Origin: Pseudomonadota bacterium
GTDB lineage: Bacteria; Pseudomonadota; Gammaproteobacteria; Burkholderiales; Burkholderiaceae_B
DNA: 31,563 nucleotides
Assembly: GCA_023440825.1 (NCBI GenBank)
Contig: JAEXRL010000004.1
Coordinates: 1-31,563 of the forward strand
Direction: 5' to 3'
Shown: piece after piece, positions 23,530 to 31,563 of the stretch
How positions within the stretch are numbered: the first letter of the stretch is position 1
Layout of the letters: each line of letters opens with the position of its first letter
Translations under genes and position numbers: made by a program
The notes under the pieces: generated by a model
The model's input: only the letters and a program-made list of their open reading frames with translations
Told to the model about the DNA's origin: nothing
Database searches by the model: none

Positions 23530-23628
23530 CGCTCACGCTCCTTCTGTATGCGCTAGGGCCACAGCCTAGATGTTCTGTATCGATCAGGCAAAAATAGGCT
23601 GTGGTAGCTTGATGGGCTAGGGTGAGCG
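23530..23628. repeat. Nested inverted repeat between convergent serB and mfd
   Basis: Inner perfect 10-bp arms CCACAGCCTA (23559-23568) and TAGGCTGTGG (23595-23604), and outer 7-bp arms CGCTCAC (23530-23536) and GTGAGCG (23622-23628), nest around one centre with about 20 unpaired bases on each side. It nearly fills the 127-bp intergenic gap. No T-run follows either arm; the five A's lie in the loop. It may end or process the two convergent transcripts, or be a small mobile-type repeat. Confidence 0.6.
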
Positions 23629-23642
23629 TGCGTATACCGATA

Positions 23643-26600
23643 TTACACGTGACTGGCTAGCTGGCGTTCATCTTTGCTAAGCTGCCGTAATAAAAGGCTA
23701 AGCTGTTGCGTGCGTTGCGTTAACTCTTTTGCCGACGGCATATCAATTTTGAGTTTGTCCGGCCCAGCAAAACGTATGTGTTTGTGTTGTTGTACCAGCT
23801 CAATTAATGTCACCGGATCTACATTGGGTTTGCTGGAAAACTGTATCGTGGCTTGGGCTTCACTGGCGTCAATCTTTATGATGCCCAAAGGTTCAGCCCG
23901 AATTCGCAAACGGTGTAGTGTGAGCAGGTTTTCCGCTGCTTCGGGTAGTAAGCCGTAGCGATCAATGAGCTCTTCGTGGATGATGTCGATATCGTTGCTA
24001 TCGCGCGCATGAGAGAGCTTTTTATAAAGACCCAAGCGAGCATTCACATCAGGGCAGTAATTGCTAGGCAATAAAGCTGAGCTGCGTAAATTGATTTCGC
24101 ACTGGGCTTTGAAGGGCGAATCCAGATCGGGTTCTTCTCCTGCCTGCAGTGCTTTTACTGCAGCATTTAACATATCCGAGTACATGCTGTAGCCGACCTC
24201 TTGGATATCACCTGATTGCGATTCACCCAGCACTTCGCCAGCCCCCCGAATTTCTAGGTCATGCATGGCCAGAAAAAATCCTGCTCCCAACTCTTCCATG
24301 GCCTGAATAGCTTCTAGTCGCTTTTTGGCATTATTCGTGATCGCGTCCTCGCCAGGGGTCAGAAGATAGGCGTAAGCCTGATGGTGAGAGCGTCCTACAC
24401 GACCGCGTAGTTGATGCAGTTGTGCCAGGCCCAGCTTATCGGCCCTGTGTATAACGATGGTGTTAGCACTGGGGACATCAATACCTGTTTCGATAATCGT
24501 GGTGCAGAGCAGCACGTTATAGCGTTTCTGGTAAAAGCCTTTCATTACAGCTTCTAGCTCGCGTTCAGGCATTTGCCCGTGTGCGACAGCAATACGTGCC
24601 TCGGGCACGAGTTCTTCCAGACGCGCGCGTCGATTATGAATGGTGTCTACCTCGTTATGCAAAAAGTAGACTTGCCCACCTCGTTTGAGCTCGCGTAGTA
24701 GAGCCTCGCGTATCGTGCTGCCGTCTTCTCTGCGTACAAAGGTTTTAATCGCGAGTCGTTTCTGTGGAGCCGTCGCAATGACCGAGAAATCACGTATGCC
24801 CTCCAGAGACATGCCTAGGGTACGAGGAATGGGCGTAGCAGTGAGGGTAAGAATGTCGACTTCGGCACGCAGGGCTTTTAAGGCCTCTTTTTGACGCACA
24901 CCAAATCGGTGCTCTTCATCGATAATGACCAGGCCTAGGTTTTTGAACTGCACGTTATCCGACAGGATCTTATGTGTGCCAATGACGATGTCCACGGACC
25001 CGTCTTTCAGACCGGCAATAGCTGCATTGCTTTCTTTGTTGGAACGAAAGCGCGACAGCTCGGCAACTCGTATGGGCCAGTCGGCGAAACGATCGCTAAA
25101 TGTTTGTGCATGCTGCTCGGCCAATAATGTGGTGGGGCACAGTAGCGCCACTTGTTTACTGTTGGCCACAGCCAGAAAGGCGGCACGTAGTGCTACTTCT
25201 GTTTTACCAAATCCCACGTCACCACATACTAGCCTGTCCATAGGGCGGCCAGATGTCATATCGTGAATAACGGCATCAATAGCGGTGGCCTGATCCACGG
25301 TTTCTTCGAAGCCAAAACCTTCAGCAAACGCTTGGTAATCGTTTAGCGGCAGTTTGAATACATAGCCCTCTCTGGCCGCACGCTGTGCGTAAATGGCTAA
25401 TAGTTCAGCGGCGCTGTCGCGTGCCTGCTTAGCTGCTTTGCGGCGTGCTTTATCCCACTGTCCAGAGCCCAACTGATGCAAGGGCGCATGCTCGGGGTCG
25501 GAACCGCTATAGCGTGCAATCAGATGAAGTTGTGCCACAGGAACATATAAGGTGCTGCCTTTAGCATATTCCAGATGTAGAAATTCTACGGGGCCTTCGC
25601 CCAGATCCATTTCAATTAAACCGCAGTAACGTCCAATACCGTGTTCAGTATGAACAACAGGGTCGCCCTGACGCAGTTCCGACAGGTCGCGCACCATGGC
25701 CTCTACGTCGCTACTGCGCTCTTGGCGCCGGCGTCGACTTGGGCTGCGTGCCTGAGTAGGGTATAGGTCGTTTTCGGTGAGCAGGCTGATGCCTGTCTGC
25801 GCTAAGGCAAAGCCATGGAACAGGGGCGCGACGATCAACGCAAAATGGCTATCACTGTGCAAAAACTCGTCCAAGGTTTGTACCGCAGCGTCGGGGCGCA
25901 GCTCGAACTCATGCAGCATTTGCAGCAGTGTTTCGCGTCGACCAGCCGAGTCCGCGCATAATACGGTACGTCGTCGCTGGTCTTGGACCTCTAGCCGTAA
26001 TAAGGCAAGCGGATCATCTGCACGTCGGTTTACCGCAATATTGGGTAGTGGTTCGAAATCAGGGTGCGGATTGCCGGCCTGTAATTGCAAACGAGCAAAT
26101 GGCTTAAGGTGCTGAAAGAACTCGTCATCACTCAGGAATAAGGTTTTAGGTGCTGCAATCGGGCGCTCAGGATCATGACGAAGAAATTGGTAGCGATTTT
26201 GCGTTTCCTGAGAAAAGTGGGTGATAGCTTGCTGCACATCGCCGTGTGTAATAAGTAGGCTTTGTTCTTGTATGTAGTCAAACAAGGTCGCAGTGTGCTC
26301 AAAAAACAGCGGTAGGTAGTATTCAATACCGGCAAAAGCGATGCCGTTCCCCACCTCTTTATATGGCAGGGCGCGCGAGGGATCCCCTTCGAATGACTCA
26401 CGGAATCGTGCGCGGAATGCTTGCCTGGCCTCTTCATCCATGGGGAATTCACGCCCTGGCAGTAATTCTATTTCTTTGACCGGATATAGACTGCGCTGCG
26501 TATCCACGTCAAAGCTGCGTATGGTTTCAATTTCGTCGTCGAACAGATCAATGCGATAAGGCAGCACCGAGCCCATGGGAAAGAGATCAATTAAGCCTCC

Positions 26601-27140
26601 ACGCAGACTGAACTCACCCGGTGCCGCCACTTGGGTGACGTGGCTATAGTTGGCCAGCGTTAACTGATCACGAAATGCTTTTTCATTGAGCGTGTCGCCT
26701 TGCGCAAAAGAAAAGGTGTAAGCGGCTAAAAATGAAGGCGGAGCCAAACGATACAAGGCCGTAGTGACAGGCACGGTCAGGATATCGAGTTCGTTTTGCA
26801 TGAGCGCATGCAAAGTGCGTAAACGAGCTGAGATGAGGTCTTGGTGTGGTGAGAAACTGTCGTAAGGCAGGGTTTCCCAGTCGGGCAGTTGGCGAATACG
26901 TTTTTCAGGAGCGAAAAGGGTGAGTTCATCGCTGAGCCGTTGTGCATCTAAAGGATCGGCACATAAGACAATTAATGTGCCCTGGTGGCGTCGGGATAAG
27001 TCAGCTAATAAACACGCATCACCGGATCCGGGAGGCATAGCTTGAGCATACCTGTGGCCGGGCTTGAGTGCGTCCAGGACCTGGGCAGTGGTTGGCAGAG
27101 CCAAAGTATGCTGCTTTGCGGTTTCCATCAGGGTAGTCAT
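23643..27140 (-). CDS. mfd: Transcription-repair coupling factor
   Basis: Mfd, 1165 residues (about 1148 in E. coli), removes stalled RNA polymerase from DNA lesions and recruits UvrA. Domain order is normal: UvrB-like N-terminus (LPDWETLPYDSFSPHQDLIS), RNA-polymerase-interacting region (GDPVVHTEHGIGRYCGL), helicase with Walker A GDVGFGKTE (from residue 640), DEEH box (741-744), TLTATPIPRT and QLRGRVGRS, and the C-terminal TRCF domain. The start is uncertain: the ATG at 27140 lacks a ribosome site and lies inside a TATAAT read on this strand; the next Met (27128) is also possible. Starts 15 bp from divergent ispD. Confidence 0.96.
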   Translation of the reverse strand: MTTLMETAKQHTLALPTTAQVLDALKPGHRYAQAMPPGSGDACLLADLSRRHQGTLIVLCADPLDAQRLSDELTLFAPEKRIRQLPDWETLPYDSFSPHQDLISARLRTLHALMQNELDILTVPVTTALYRLAPPSFLAAYTFSFAQGDTLNEKAFRDQLTLANYSHVTQVAAPGEFSLRGGLIDLFPMGSVLPYRIDLFDDEIETIRSFDVDTQRSLYPVKEIELLPGREFPMDEEARQAFRARFRESFEGDPSRALPYKEVGNGIAFAGIEYYLPLFFEHTATLFDYIQEQSLLITHGDVQQAITHFSQETQNRYQFLRHDPERPIAAPKTLFLSDDEFFQHLKPFARLQLQAGNPHPDFEPLPNIAVNRRADDPLALLRLEVQDQRRRTVLCADSAGRRETLLQMLHEFELRPDAAVQTLDEFLHSDSHFALIVAPLFHGFALAQTGISLLTENDLYPTQARSPSRRRRQERSSDVEAMVRDLSELRQGDPVVHTEHGIGRYCGLIEMDLGEGPVEFLHLEYAKGSTLYVPVAQLHLIARYSGSDPEHAPLHQLGSGQWDKARRKAAKQARDSAAELLAIYAQRAAREGYVFKLPLNDYQAFAEGFGFEETVDQATAIDAVIHDMTSGRPMDRLVCGDVGFGKTEVALRAAFLAVANSKQVALLCPTTLLAEQHAQTFSDRFADWPIRVAELSRFRSNKESNAAIAGLKDGSVDIVIGTHKILSDNVQFKNLGLVIIDEEHRFGVRQKEALKALRAEVDILTLTATPIPRTLGMSLEGIRDFSVIATAPQKRLAIKTFVRREDGSTIREALLRELKRGGQVYFLHNEVDTIHNRRARLEELVPEARIAVAHGQMPERELEAVMKGFYQKRYNVLLCTTIIETGIDVPSANTIVIHRADKLGLAQLHQLRGRVGRSHHQAYAYLLTPGEDAITNNAKKRLEAIQAMEELGAGFFLAMHDLEIRGAGEVLGESQSGDIQEVGYSMYSDMLNAAVKALQAGEEPDLDSPFKAQCEINLRSSALLPSNYCPDVNARLGLYKKLSHARDSNDIDIIHEELIDRYGLLPEAAENLLTLHRLRIRAEPLGIIKIDASEAQATIQFSSKPNVDPVTLIELVQQHKHIRFAGPDKLKIDMPSAKELTQRTQQLSLLLRQLSKDERQLASHV

Positions 27141-27158
27141 TATAGAATTACGTTTATG
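27139..27158. promoter_or_regulatory. Compressed divergent start region of mfd and ispD
   Basis: Only 15 bp separate the two ATGs, so promoters must lie within the opposite genes or overlap here. TATAGA (27141-27146, plus strand) would place an ispD transcript start almost at its ATG. On the minus strand TATAAT (27144-27139) overlaps the mfd ATG. Neither ATG has a visible Shine-Dalgarno. Leaderless or near-leaderless mRNAs are a possible explanation. Confidence 0.3.
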
Positions 27159-27857
27159 AATAAAAATTTAATTGCCATTTTGCCCGCTGCAGGAATAGGA
27201 GCCAGAGCGGCCGAAGCAACGCAAGGGCTAAGCCTGCCTAAGCAGTATCGCTTAATCAAGGGCCAAGCCATGTTGCGTTTGTCGGTGTGCGCCTTATTGG
27301 CCGATGAGCGCATTAGCGAGTTACGGGTCATTCTGGCGCCAGATGATCGCTGGGGTGCCCAGGTTCTGGCTGATTTGCCACGCACCGTGCTACGGTATTG
27401 TGGAGGTGCAACGCGCGCTGATACGGTAAAAAATGCCTTGCAGGAATTAGCGCTGTCTGACAACGATTGGGTTATAGTGCATGACGCGGCGCGACCAGGC
27501 TTACCGCTGGCCGCCTTAAAGCGACTCATTGACACCTGCACTGCACACCAGCAAGGAGGCTTATTAGCCCTGCCGGTGGCCGACACGGTTAAACGGGCCG
27601 AGCGTTCAGTGCGACCACATGGCGTGCAGCATACCGTAGATCGAGACGATCTTTGGTTGGCACAGACGCCCCAGATGTTTCCCGCCCAAGCCTTGCAACA
27701 GGCCCTGGTCAGCGCAAGCGAGCAGGCCTTGACGGTAACTGATGAGGCGTCCGCCATGGAGCTAGCGGGCCAGGTGCCATTACTCGTGCTCGGGTCGGCG
27801 CGCAATTTCAAGGTGACTTGGCCAGAAGATTTTGAACTCATGGAAAAATGGTTATGA
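27156..27857 (+). CDS. ispD: 2-C-methyl-D-erythritol 4-phosphate cytidylyltransferase
   Basis: IspD joins CTP and methylerythritol phosphate in the MEP isoprenoid pathway. Catalytic motifs are LPAAGIGARA (Arg17), LPKQYRLIKG (Lys29), VIVHDAARPGLP, ADTVKRA, LWLAQTPQMF and FKVTWPEDFELM. There appear to be a few extra residues between the PAAGxGxR and PKQY motifs. Length 233 is normal. The frame is open back to 27042, but that part lies inside mfd; the ATG at 27156 begins MNKNLIAILPAAG as expected. No clear ribosome site. Its stop overlaps the ispF start by four bases. Confidence 0.95.
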   Translation: MNKNLIAILPAAGIGARAAEATQGLSLPKQYRLIKGQAMLRLSVCALLADERISELRVILAPDDRWGAQVLADLPRTVLRYCGGATRADTVKNALQELALSDNDWVIVHDAARPGLPLAALKRLIDTCTAHQQGGLLALPVADTVKRAERSVRPHGVQHTVDRDDLWLAQTPQMFPAQALQQALVSASEQALTVTDEASAMELAGQVPLLVLGSARNFKVTWPEDFELMEKWL

Positions 27858-28339
27858 CAATACCCTTTCGTGTAGGGCAGGGTTTCGATGTGCATGTACT
27901 GTGTACCGATCGTCCTCTTATTATAGGCGGGGTTACGATAGAACATACACATGGACTGTTAGGGCACTCTGATGCGGATGTGCTGTTGCATGCCGTCACG
28001 GATGCCTTGTTGGGAGCAGCCGGTTTAGGGGACATAGGGCGTCACTTTCCGGATACCGATCCACAATATCAAGGCGCCGACAGCCGTGTGCTATTGCGCC
28101 ATGCTTATGCTTTGGTGCAGGAGCAAGGTTGGCGGGTAGGCAATATTGATGCCACGATTCATGCACAAGCCCCTAAAATGGCACCGCACGCGCCCGCCAT
28201 GGTTGAAAATATCGCACAAGATCTACAGATTGAGTCAAATCAGGTGAATATCAAGGCCAAAACCAACGAGAAGGTGGGATTTGTTGGGCGTCTTGAGGGT
28301 ATCGCCGCCACAGTAGTGGCCTTATTGTATAAGGCTTAG
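27854..28339 (+). CDS. ispF: 2-C-methyl-D-erythritol 2,4-cyclodiphosphate synthase
   Basis: IspF forms the cyclodiphosphate in the MEP pathway as a zinc-dependent homotrimer. The metal-binding GFDVH (D12, H14) and GHSDADVLLHAVTD (H46) motifs are intact, as are IGRHFPDTDPQYQGADSR and KAKTNEKVGFVGR with the CDP-binding residues. The ATG at 27854 overlaps the ispD stop (ATGA) and gives 161 residues starting MTIPFRVGQG; an earlier ATG at 27848 would add two. The stop lies only two bases from the convergent sensor-kinase stop. Confidence 0.96.
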   Translation: MTIPFRVGQGFDVHVLCTDRPLIIGGVTIEHTHGLLGHSDADVLLHAVTDALLGAAGLGDIGRHFPDTDPQYQGADSRVLLRHAYALVQEQGWRVGNIDATIHAQAPKMAPHAPAMVENIAQDLQIESNQVNIKAKTNEKVGFVGRLEGIAATVVALLYKA

Positions 28340-28341
28340 GC

Positions 28342-29733
28342 TCAATCCAAGACTGGGCGATTACGTAGCTTGGGTAACTGAATACGTGCGGTTAGCCCTG
28401 CACCGGGGGCGCTAATAAGCTCGAAGTGGCCGCCCACCTGGCCGAGTAGTCGTTCCACGATAGCCAGTCCTAGACCTGCGCCGCTTACACCGGTTCGAGC
28501 CGATACGCCCCGTGAAAAAGGTCGTAGCAGGCGCTGCAGGTCTTCTTGTGCGATGCCAGAACCCTGGTCTTTAACCGTAATCTCCAGCAGGTTGCCACGT
28601 TGCTGTGCGGCCAACTCAATGTGGGCTCGGTTGTCGCTCTCGCTACGGCCGTAGCGTCGTGCGTTTTCAATCAGATTGGAAATAATACGCTTTAGGTCGT
28701 GAGCGCTGATGCGCGCATATAAATGTGGCTCTATACTGGCGTGTAGCTCGCCGCCCAAGGACTCTGTGTGGATACGCTCGCGCTCAAAGACATCGTTTAA
28801 TACGGCGGACACATGTACGCCATTTTCAGGAACTTCGGCAGCAGGACGTGCATATTCCATGAGCTGGCCTATGCTGTGGTCAATTTGAGCAAGGTCTTCA
28901 TCAATGGCTGCACGCGTTTCGTCAGAAACTTGGCTAAGCTCGATTTCCAGTCGCATGCGTGCTAGGGGGGTACGCAAATCGTGTGATATTCCGGCAAGCA
29001 TAATTTCACGATCGGTTTCGGTTTGGCGAATATCACGCACCATACGGTTAAAGGCGATATTCATGTTGCGAATTTCCACCGGCCCTTTTTCTGGCAGGGT
29101 AGAAGGTGTATCGCCGCGGGCTACTTGCTGCGCTACCTTAGCTAATTGTGCTAAAGGACGGTTCACAAAACGCACACTCACGGCCGCGCCAATCAGGGCC
29201 AGTAATAAGGCCGTCGCACCCCAGCCTAACCACTCAATTCCCGCGGTCAGGCTAAGCTGTTCTCGATCAAATACGAGCCAGTATTTGTCATCGTTAATTT
29301 CAAAAGAGATCCAGACACCGGGTGTGTCATTGACCGACCACACGACCAAAGTGTCTTTGCCCAAGAGCTGGCGAATTTCATGATGCACATGCTGCCAATA
29401 ATTGGCACGTGGGAGTGGTTCGAGCTCATCGGTGGTTTCACGAGGCTGAACACGCAGACTCTCTTTGGTAGCCAAATCGAGCATCAGTGAGGGGCGCACG
29501 GCAGAGGGTGCGTAGATAAGGGCTGAGCGTGTGATACCGACTACAGAGGCGACCCGCTGTGCCATTTGTGTAGCACGCGGGCCTTCCTCTAGGCTAAAAA
29601 ATACCTGCAGCCAAGCGCCCAGACTTACTAGCATAAGGGCTGCCAGTAAGAGAAAAGAGCGACTGAACAGACCAAGTCTGACAGTGGAGTCGTTACTTGA
29701 ACGACTCCTGCTTAAGGTAGTCGTCCGCATCAT
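28342..29733 (-). CDS. EnvZ/RisS-type sensor histidine kinase
   Basis: Inner-membrane sensor kinase, 463 residues. TM1 is about residues 25-47, a periplasmic domain of about 120 residues follows, TM2 about 168-190, then a HAMP linker (NRPLAQLAKVAQQVARGD), the H box GISHDLRTPLARMRLE with phospho-acceptor H251, N box NLIENARRYG, and G boxes DQGSGI and GAGLGLAI. The order matches the EnvZ group; in Bordetella the equivalent is RisS. An in-frame GTG at 29745 lies inside the AGGTGGA ribosome site that correctly precedes the ATG at 29733, so the ATG is preferred. It starts 21 bp after the response regulator, as its partner. The sensed signal is unknown. Confidence 0.93.
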   Translation of the reverse strand: MMRTTTLSRSRSSNDSTVRLGLFSRSFLLLAALMLVSLGAWLQVFFSLEEGPRATQMAQRVASVVGITRSALIYAPSAVRPSLMLDLATKESLRVQPRETTDELEPLPRANYWQHVHHEIRQLLGKDTLVVWSVNDTPGVWISFEINDDKYWLVFDREQLSLTAGIEWLGWGATALLLALIGAAVSVRFVNRPLAQLAKVAQQVARGDTPSTLPEKGPVEIRNMNIAFNRMVRDIRQTETDREIMLAGISHDLRTPLARMRLEIELSQVSDETRAAIDEDLAQIDHSIGQLMEYARPAAEVPENGVHVSAVLNDVFERERIHTESLGGELHASIEPHLYARISAHDLKRIISNLIENARRYGRSESDNRAHIELAAQQRGNLLEITVKDQGSGIAQEDLQRLLRPFSRGVSARTGVSGAGLGLAIVERLLGQVGGHFELISAPGAGLTARIQLPKLRNRPVLD

Positions 29734-29754
29734 GGATTCGTCCACCTAGCCTTT

Positions 29755-30489
29755 TTAGTGGCCGCCGTCTGGAACGAATACATAGCCCAGACCCCAGACC
29801 GTTTGAATGAACACGGGTTTGGAGGCATTGGGTTCAATCAGTTTGCGTAAGCGCGAAATTTGCACATCCAGACTACGGTCGAACGCTTCATATTCGCGAC
29901 CACGCGCCAACTCCATTAGCTTGTCGCGTGATAAAGGGATCTTTGGATGACGCGCAAATACTTTCAGGACAGAAAACTCACCTGTAGTAATGGGCACCAC
30001 TTCGTCGTTACGTGTCAGTGTACGGGTAGACAAATTCAGAACATAAGGGCCAAATTCGATCGACTCATTTTCCTGACTGGGAGCGCCTGGGTGTTCCTCA
30101 GTTCCTCTTCTGCGCAAAATAGCGTTAACGCGGGCGAGTAATTCACGTGGGTTAAACGGTTTGGTCAGATAGTCATCTGCTCCCATTTCCAGGCCGACGA
30201 TACGATCAATCTCTTCGGCTTTAGCGGTGAGCATAATGATAGGCGTGTTGTCGTGGCCTCCGCGCAAACGCCTGCAGATGGACAAGCCATCTTCTCCAGG
30301 CAGCATCAGATCCAGCACCAACAGATCGAAATGCTCGCGTTGCCAAAGTTTAGTCATTTCTTTGCCGTCTTCTGCAACGAAGACATTGAAACCTTGCTCA
30401 GACAAGTAGCGACGGAGCAGGTCGCGCAGTCGTGGATCGTCGTCAACGACAAGAATTTTTCGAGTGAGGGGGGGGTTCTGAGTGTTCAT
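29755..30489 (-). CDS. ompR: OmpR/RisA-type response regulator
   Basis: A 244-residue OmpR-family regulator. The receiver domain has the acidic pocket D16-D17, phospho-acceptor D60 (LLVLDLMLPGEDG), T88 and K110 (LTKPFNPREL). The C-terminal winged helix (TRNDEVVPITTGEFSVLKVF, then RGREYEAFDRSLDVQISRLR and TVWGLGYVFVPDG) binds DNA. ATG at 30489 is chosen because the MNTQNPPLTRKILVVDDDPR start fits the family; a GTG ten codons earlier is possible. Neither has a good ribosome site. First gene of the two-gene operon with the kinase, divergent from tsaB. In relatives such pairs control porins or virulence genes, so the porin at 389 is a conceivable target. Confidence 0.94.
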   Translation of the reverse strand: MNTQNPPLTRKILVVDDDPRLRDLLRRYLSEQGFNVFVAEDGKEMTKLWQREHFDLLVLDLMLPGEDGLSICRRLRGGHDNTPIIMLTAKAEEIDRIVGLEMGADDYLTKPFNPRELLARVNAILRRRGTEEHPGAPSQENESIEFGPYVLNLSTRTLTRNDEVVPITTGEFSVLKVFARHPKIPLSRDKLMELARGREYEAFDRSLDVQISRLRKLIEPNASKPVFIQTVWGLGYVFVPDGGH

Positions 30490-30717
30490 AGCGAAAATGT
30501 AACAGGCAAAAGAAGCCACGTATAGGGGGAAGTATAAAAATATTACACATTAAGTTTTTTGTACTAATTTCGCTTACAAACTGGCTCAAAAAATAACAAT
30601 GTCGGTACTTGGCAAGGCGCCAGTGCCAGCCAAGAAGATAAAAAACACAGACGGGCAGGGAATATCTTTTTTAAAAACCTGAAACGCGCATATTTTCTCA
30701 GGCTTCTTTAAAATGGC
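30490..30717. promoter_or_regulatory. Divergent ompR / tsaB intergenic region
   Basis: A 228-bp gene-free region that must carry promoters in both directions. It is AT-rich next to the regulator gene (30530-30600). It contains inverted repeats CTTGGC/GCCAAG (30608-30613, 30629-30634) and CCTGA/TCAGG (30679-30683, 30698-30702). I see no clear terminator and no confident -35/-10 pair; one repeat could be an OmpR site, but the sequences do not prove it. Confidence 0.35.
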
Positions 30718-31563
30718 ATGATGGACGCACATATACTCGCTATTGAAACCTCATCTAGCCTTTGTGGGCTGGCTTTATTATCGCGCACCGCAAGCGGTGT
30801 TCAGCTTAGAACGCTAGAGCATGATGGTACCGGAGATCACGCAGAGCGCTTGTTACCCATGGCTCAAGCTTTGCTAGATCAAGCCGGGTTAACACCTCAA
30901 GACTTAAGCGCAATTGCTTTTGGGCAAGGGCCTGGAGGGTTCACGGGCTTACGGGTTGCTTGTGGAATTGCACAGGGAATGGCGTATGCCCTGAATATAC
31001 CCGTACTACCCGTGTCAACGTTACTAGCGGCTGCGTGGTGTGACGTGCAGTCTTTATCGCTGTCACCTGGGCACACGCAGTTGGTCATACAAGATGCACG
31101 CATGAACGAAGTCTATGCAGGGGCTTATCGATTGCTTGCTGACTCCTCTTGGCAGACCCTCTTGGCCCCTGTGCTCATTGATGTCGAGCAGGTTCCCGAT
31201 TGGCTTGAGCATCGACAAAAGAATGGGTGGGGTCAAGCAGCCGACGTCCTGCGTGTTAGTGGTGATGCACTAAGTGCGTTTAAGGATCTGAGTAGCACGT
31301 TGCAGGGCATGCCCACTATACAATGCGGCACACCCAGCAAAGCTAGCGCTACCGCCGTGGCTTACTTAGCTTTAGCGGATTGGGATAATGGAAAAAGCTT
31401 ACCTGCAGCTCAAGCGATGCCTTTATATGTGCGTGATAAAGTGGCTTTCACTATTCAAGAACGGGAGCAGGGGCGTGGTGGTAATCCGGCTGCCTTAGAT
31501 CAGGCGATGCGCGTGTTACCGATGGCGCCTCAACATGTCACGCAAGCTTGGGAGCTAGAGTGC
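30718..31563 (+). CDS. tsaB: TsaB (tRNA t6A37 synthesis), running into a RimI-like segment; partial at window edge
   Basis: TsaB is the ASKHA-fold partner of TsaD in making N6-threonylcarbamoyl-adenosine on tRNA. The opening AHILAIETSSSLCGLALLS, the motif FGQGPGGFTGLRVACGIAQG, QDARMNEVYAGAY and the late APLYVRDKVAFT-like PLYVRDKVAFT (about residues 234-245) identify it. The frame starts ATGATG (30718 or 30721), with no clear ribosome site, and stays open to the last base. After the usual TsaB end, a linker EREQGRGGNPAALDQA leads to MRVLPMAPQHVTQAWELEC (from base 31507), which resembles the start of RimI-type N-acetyltransferases. No stop lies between, so a TsaB-RimI fusion is possible. The 3' end is beyond the window. 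Confidence 0.92.
   Translation, partial: MMDAHILAIETSSSLCGLALLSRTASGVQLRTLEHDGTGDHAERLLPMAQALLDQAGLTPQDLSAIAFGQGPGGFTGLRVACGIAQGMAYALNIPVLPVSTLLAAAWCDVQSLSLSPGHTQLVIQDARMNEVYAGAYRLLADSSWQTLLAPVLIDVEQVPDWLEHRQKNGWGQAADVLRVSGDALSAFKDLSSTLQGMPTIQCGTPSKASATAVAYLALADWDNGKSLPAAQAMPLYVRDKVAFTIQEREQGRGGNPAALDQAMRVLPMAPQHVTQAWELEC

Noticed and set aside
27140..27952. 270-codon minus-strand frame opposite ispD
   Set aside because: IspD motifs are complete on the plus strand; the opposite frame has Ser/Arg/Ala-rich low-information sequence.
30608..30634. CTTGGC/GCCAAG repeat as a terminator
   Set aside because: Neither strand has a T-run after the stem, and both flanking genes diverge from it.

Overview
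The window looks like chromosomal DNA of a betaproteobacterium of the Alcaligenaceae (Bordetella / Alcaligenes / Paenalcaligenes relatives) with roughly balanced base composition by eye. The pointers are a Bordetella-type trimeric porin directly upstream of a complete 14-gene nuo operon, a DUF2818 gene directly after nuoN, a Bug-type periplasmic receptor, and the tightly packed block mfd / ispD-ispF / EnvZ-OmpR-type pair / tsaB. No rRNA, tRNA, CRISPR array, insertion sequence or phage gene was recognised.

Layout. 1-388: gene-free leader region with small hairpins. 389-1552 (+): outer-membrane porin, closed by a clear intrinsic terminator. 1556-2003: long AT-rich intergenic region holding two different triple-repeat arrays and a candidate extended -10 promoter. 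2004-16663 (+): nuoABCDEFGHIJKLMN, encoding proton-pumping NADH:quinone oxidoreductase (complex I), mostly with 1-30 bp gaps or start/stop overlaps. The exception is a 135-bp nuoA-nuoB spacer with hairpins and a possible 35-codon ORF. 16676-17212: a DUF2818 membrane protein that appears to carry a two-helix insertion. 17215-17247: bidirectional terminator. 17267-20320 (-): operon Bug receptor - leuC-like - leuD-like, divergent from a LysR regulator (20449-21369, +); this looks like a transport-plus-hydro-lyase accessory module. 21379-22488 (-): nitronate monooxygenase-like flavoprotein, divergent from serB (22661-23515, +). 23643-27138 (-): mfd, whose start lies only 15 bp from that of divergent ispD (27156, +); ispD overlaps ispF. 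28342-30489 (-): response regulator and sensor kinase. 30718-end (+): tsaB, which runs in frame into what resembles a RimI N-terminus and is cut by the window edge.

How the genes work together. The Nuo proteins assemble one respiratory complex: NuoEFG take electrons from NADH, NuoBCDI pass them to quinone, and NuoAHJKLMN form the proton-pumping membrane arm. The porin and the EnvZ/OmpR-type pair could be linked, since such systems often control porins, but nothing here shows it. SerB (serine), IspD/IspF (isoprenoids), Mfd (transcription-coupled repair) and TsaB (tRNA t6A) are housekeeping. The LysR/Bug/LeuCD-like module is the most accessory-looking part. I did not find an obviously new multi-gene defence or mobile system; the best leads are the module just named, the nuoA-nuoB spacer, the enlarged DUF2818 protein and the apparent TsaB-RimI fusion.
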